DNA of 6,447 bases from Candidatus Pacearchaeota archaeon. Its GTDB lineage: Archaea; Nanobdellota; Nanobdellia; Pacearchaeales; GW2011-AR1. The translations under genes were made by a program, and so were the position numbers. The DNA lies in the NCBI GenBank assembly GCA_015520065.1, contig WAQV01000048.1, positions 1-6,447 of the forward strand, written 5' to 3'. The notes beneath the pieces are model-generated. The model was not told the DNA's origin and made no database searches. It worked only from the letters and a program-made list of their open reading frames with translations. Numbering within the stretch: position 1 is the first letter of the stretch; every line of letters begins with the position of its first letter. Shown piece after piece: positions 4,326 to 6,447 of the stretch.

Positions 4326-6440
4326 ATGAGGAAAGCACTGTCTTTTATATTTGTAATATTCTTGCTGTCTGTTGTTTCAGCATATCCAGAGATAATAATA
4401 ACTCAGCAGCCTGAGGAACTTTACAACCTTGATGATGTAGTAAGCGTTCCTTTAAAGATAGTCAGCTCAGAGTCAGCAAGCGGTTTTCTTTCAATGTCTC
4501 TAATATGCAATGGAAAAGTTACTGAAATCTACAAAGAGTATGTTCTCCTTTCAATGGGAGAAGAAAAACAGGTTGTTCCAAAAATCCCTCTGACCGAGAA
4601 CTTTATTGGAAGAACAAAAGGCAAGTGCGTCATAAAGGCTGTATTCGGAGATGAGTATGTCCTAAGCAATGAGTTTAAGATATCTAATCTTATCAAAATA
4701 ACTCCTCAACAGCTTAAAAAGACTGAAATTCTTCCAGGAGAAAGTATTACTATTGAAGGTGAAGCAAAAAAAGAAAACGGAAATCCTGCGAACGGCTTTA
4801 TAGAGCTGGAAATAATGCCTGAAGACTTATCAGACAAGATAACTATAACTGATACAGTTTCTGAAGGGTATTTCTGGGTGAACTATACTTTTCCTGAAGA
4901 CGCAAAAGCTGGAAACTACTTAATTAAATTATATATTTATGAAAAAAGCTCTGATGGAAAGGTTTCAAACACTGGCACAGAAAACCTCAACATAAAAATA
5001 ATGCAGGTGCCAACAAATCTTGAAATAATCCTGGATAACTCAGAAGTAAATCCTGGAGAAAGCATAAAAGTAAAGGCAATTCTTCATGACCAGACAGGAG
5101 AAAAGATAGATGCAACAGCATTCATCACAGTTAAAGATTCGGAAAACAGAATAGTTTATCAAACAGAAACAGCAACAGGAGAGTTTATTGAGTATACAGT
5201 TCCGGAAAAAGAGCTTCCAGCAGAGTGGAGCATATTTGCCATATCTGAAAAACTAAGCGCTGAGAGCAGCTTTAAGATAAAACCTCTTGAGAAAATTAAA
5301 GTTGAAATAGCGAATAATACAATAATCCTTACAAATACAGGGAATGTTCCCTACACAAAGCCAGTAACTGTTAAAATAAACAGCAGTTTTCTTGAAATTA
5401 ATACTTCTCTTGAAGTTGGAGAGACAAAAAGATATCTTCTAACTGCTCCTGATGGAAATTATCATGTTGAAGTTATTGTCCCTTCAGACAAAAATGGAAC
5501 AGAAAACTGGGAAGAAATAGTCTCAGGAAGCGTAATGCTTACAGGAGATGCAATAGGCGTTAAAGAAGCTTCTGCCGCATTAAAGATAGTGAGATATCCT
5601 TTAGCATGGATTTTTGTACTGGCTATTTTAGGGTTTATTGCTTATACTTTGTTCAAAAAAGGATACAAAAGAAGTTTTTTCGGCTCTTTGAGAGTGAGAA
5701 AGCCTTTTTTAAGAAGAAAAAACTCTGCTTCTGAACAATTAGGAGAAGTAAGAAAAAACCAGCTAATTCATATACCTTTAACCAGAGCTAGCTCTGAAAA
5801 AACCTCTCAAAATGAAACTTCTAAACCCTCTCTGTTAAATGTTATGAACAGGGCAGAGCTTTCACTGTCTATTAAAGGTGACAGGCAGAATGCAACAATT
5901 GTCTGCTTAAAAATAAAGAACTTTGATGATGTTGCTTCAGGAAAAGGAAACACTGCTGAAACACTCAGAAAAATTGCGTCTCTCTCTGATGATCCTAAAC
6001 TCTCAGTATATGAAAACAATGACAATATATTCTTCATGTTTATACCTTCAAGAACAAAAACATTCCACAATGAAAAGTCTGCTTTAGAACTCTCGCAGAA
6101 AATCAAGAAGGTTATTGACAATGACAACAAACTTTTCAAACAGAAAATAGATTATGGGATATCAATTCACTGCGGAGACTTAATAGTACAAGAAGATCCT
6201 CACTCAAAAATCTTAAGGTTTATGGGTCTTGGAAACTTAATGGTTTTTGCAAAAAAAATTGCTTCTCTTTCTAATGGGGAAATACTTATTAGCGATAAAA
6301 TAAAAGATAAAACAATATCTTATGTTAAAGCAGAAAAAGTTTCTGATGAAGGGATTTATAAGATTATAGAGATAAAGCAAAAAGAGGACTACTCAAAGTT
6401 TATAAGCGAGTTTCTTCACAGAATGGAGAGTAACAAATAA
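4326..6440 (+). CDS. Receptor-like membrane protein: Ig-like ectodomains, one TM helix, class III cyclase-like cytoplasmic domain
   Basis: Seen in the 704 residues: signal peptide 1-19 (basic MRK, hydrophobic core, cleavage likely after VSA); a beta-rich ectodomain, about 20-400, that divides into four Ig-like modules near 20-123, 124-226, 227-318 and 319-386 (PGESITIEG and PGESIKVKA mark two starts; C61 and C101 could form a disulfide); several N-x-S/T sequons; a membrane helix at about 425-443; a basic stop-transfer linker (444-465); and a cytoplasmic domain at about 522-685. That domain follows class III adenylyl/guanylyl cyclases: TIVCLKIKNF (524-533), the NNDNIFFMF strand (564-572), YGISIHCGDLIV (610-621), FMGLGNLMVFAKKI (632-645) and GEILIS (651-656). 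The first metal Asp is K529; the second is kept (D566); the transition-state Asn and Arg are V640 and K644. It is therefore probably a pseudo-cyclase acting as a sensor or scaffold; ligand and partner are unknown. The gene is transcribed divergently from trpS. Confidence 0.92.
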   Translation: MRKALSFIFVIFLLSVVSAYPEIIITQQPEELYNLDDVVSVPLKIVSSESASGFLSMSLICNGKVTEIYKEYVLLSMGEEKQVVPKIPLTENFIGRTKGKCVIKAVFGDEYVLSNEFKISNLIKITPQQLKKTEILPGESITIEGEAKKENGNPANGFIELEIMPEDLSDKITITDTVSEGYFWVNYTFPEDAKAGNYLIKLYIYEKSSDGKVSNTGTENLNIKIMQVPTNLEIILDNSEVNPGESIKVKAILHDQTGEKIDATAFITVKDSENRIVYQTETATGEFIEYTVPEKELPAEWSIFAISEKLSAESSFKIKPLEKIKVEIANNTIILTNTGNVPYTKPVTVKINSSFLEINTSLEVGETKRYLLTAPDGNYHVEVIVPSDKNGTENWEEIVSGSVMLTGDAIGVKEASAALKIVRYPLAWIFVLAILGFIAYTLFKKGYKRSFFGSLRVRKPFLRRKNSASEQLGEVRKNQLIHIPLTRASSEKTSQNETSKPSLLNVMNRAELSLSIKGDRQNATIVCLKIKNFDDVASGKGNTAETLRKIASLSDDPKLSVYENNDNIFFMFIPSRTKTFHNEKSALELSQKIKKVIDNDNKLFKQKIDYGISIHCGDLIVQEDPHSKILRFMGLGNLMVFAKKIASLSNGEILISDKIKDKTISYVKAEKVSDEGIYKIIEIKQKEDYSKFISEFLHRMESNK

Positions 6441-6447
6441 TATTAAG

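Noticed and set aside
5807..6139. Minus-strand open frame of 110 codons
   Set aside because: Lies wholly inside the cyclase-like coding region, shows no recognisable domain, and has no promoter or SD; a shadow frame.
5939..6240. GGDEF diguanylate cyclase domain
   Set aside because: No GGDEF-like or RxxD motif; the order of GISIHCGD, GLGN and GEILIS fits class III cyclases better.

Overview
The window looks like chromosome from a small-genome, AT-rich archaeon, with the DPANN superphylum (Woesearchaeota/Pacearchaeota-like) as best guess. The evidence is an archaeal clamp-loader small subunit (RfcS), an archaeal/eukaryotic-type tryptophanyl-tRNA synthetase, the tiny archaeal/eukaryotic ribosomal protein eL41, and archaeal TATA boxes placed about 26 bp before start codons. 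The lineage call is inference; no rRNA or tRNA gene was seen.

Layout from left to right. (1) On the minus strand, a CYTH-domain protein runs off the left edge (267 to 1). It lies 28 bp downstream of rfcS (1255-296) and probably shares its transcript. (2) Also on the minus strand, an unusually short gene (1496-1380, 38 codons) encodes eL41 and is the only gene with a strong Shine-Dalgarno sequence. (3) Divergent from it, on the plus strand, is a 487-residue protein (1643-3106) built around an array of 31-residue alpha-alpha repeats that resemble mTERF repeats. Two neighbouring units share 87 identical bases. (4) trpS (4224-3103, minus) converges on it, and their stop codons overlap. (5) Divergent from trpS is a 704-residue membrane protein (4326-6440, plus). 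It has a signal peptide, Ig-like extracellular domains, one membrane helix and a cytoplasmic domain that resembles a class III nucleotidyl cyclase with degenerate catalytic residues.

The housekeeping part covers replication (clamp loader) and translation (eL41, TrpRS). The two unfamiliar genes carry most of the interest: the repeat protein, a candidate nucleic-acid-binding solenoid with a variable dipeptide in each repeat, and the receptor-like pseudo-cyclase. Core promoters are unusually easy to read. Three genes have TATA centres 26 bp before the ATG, which implies leaderless mRNAs. eL41 has a leader of about 20 nt with an SD. The rfcS promoter contains a perfect 8-3-8 inverted repeat between TATA and ATG, a plausible operator. 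With eL41 counted there is no gene-free stretch longer than 300 bases.
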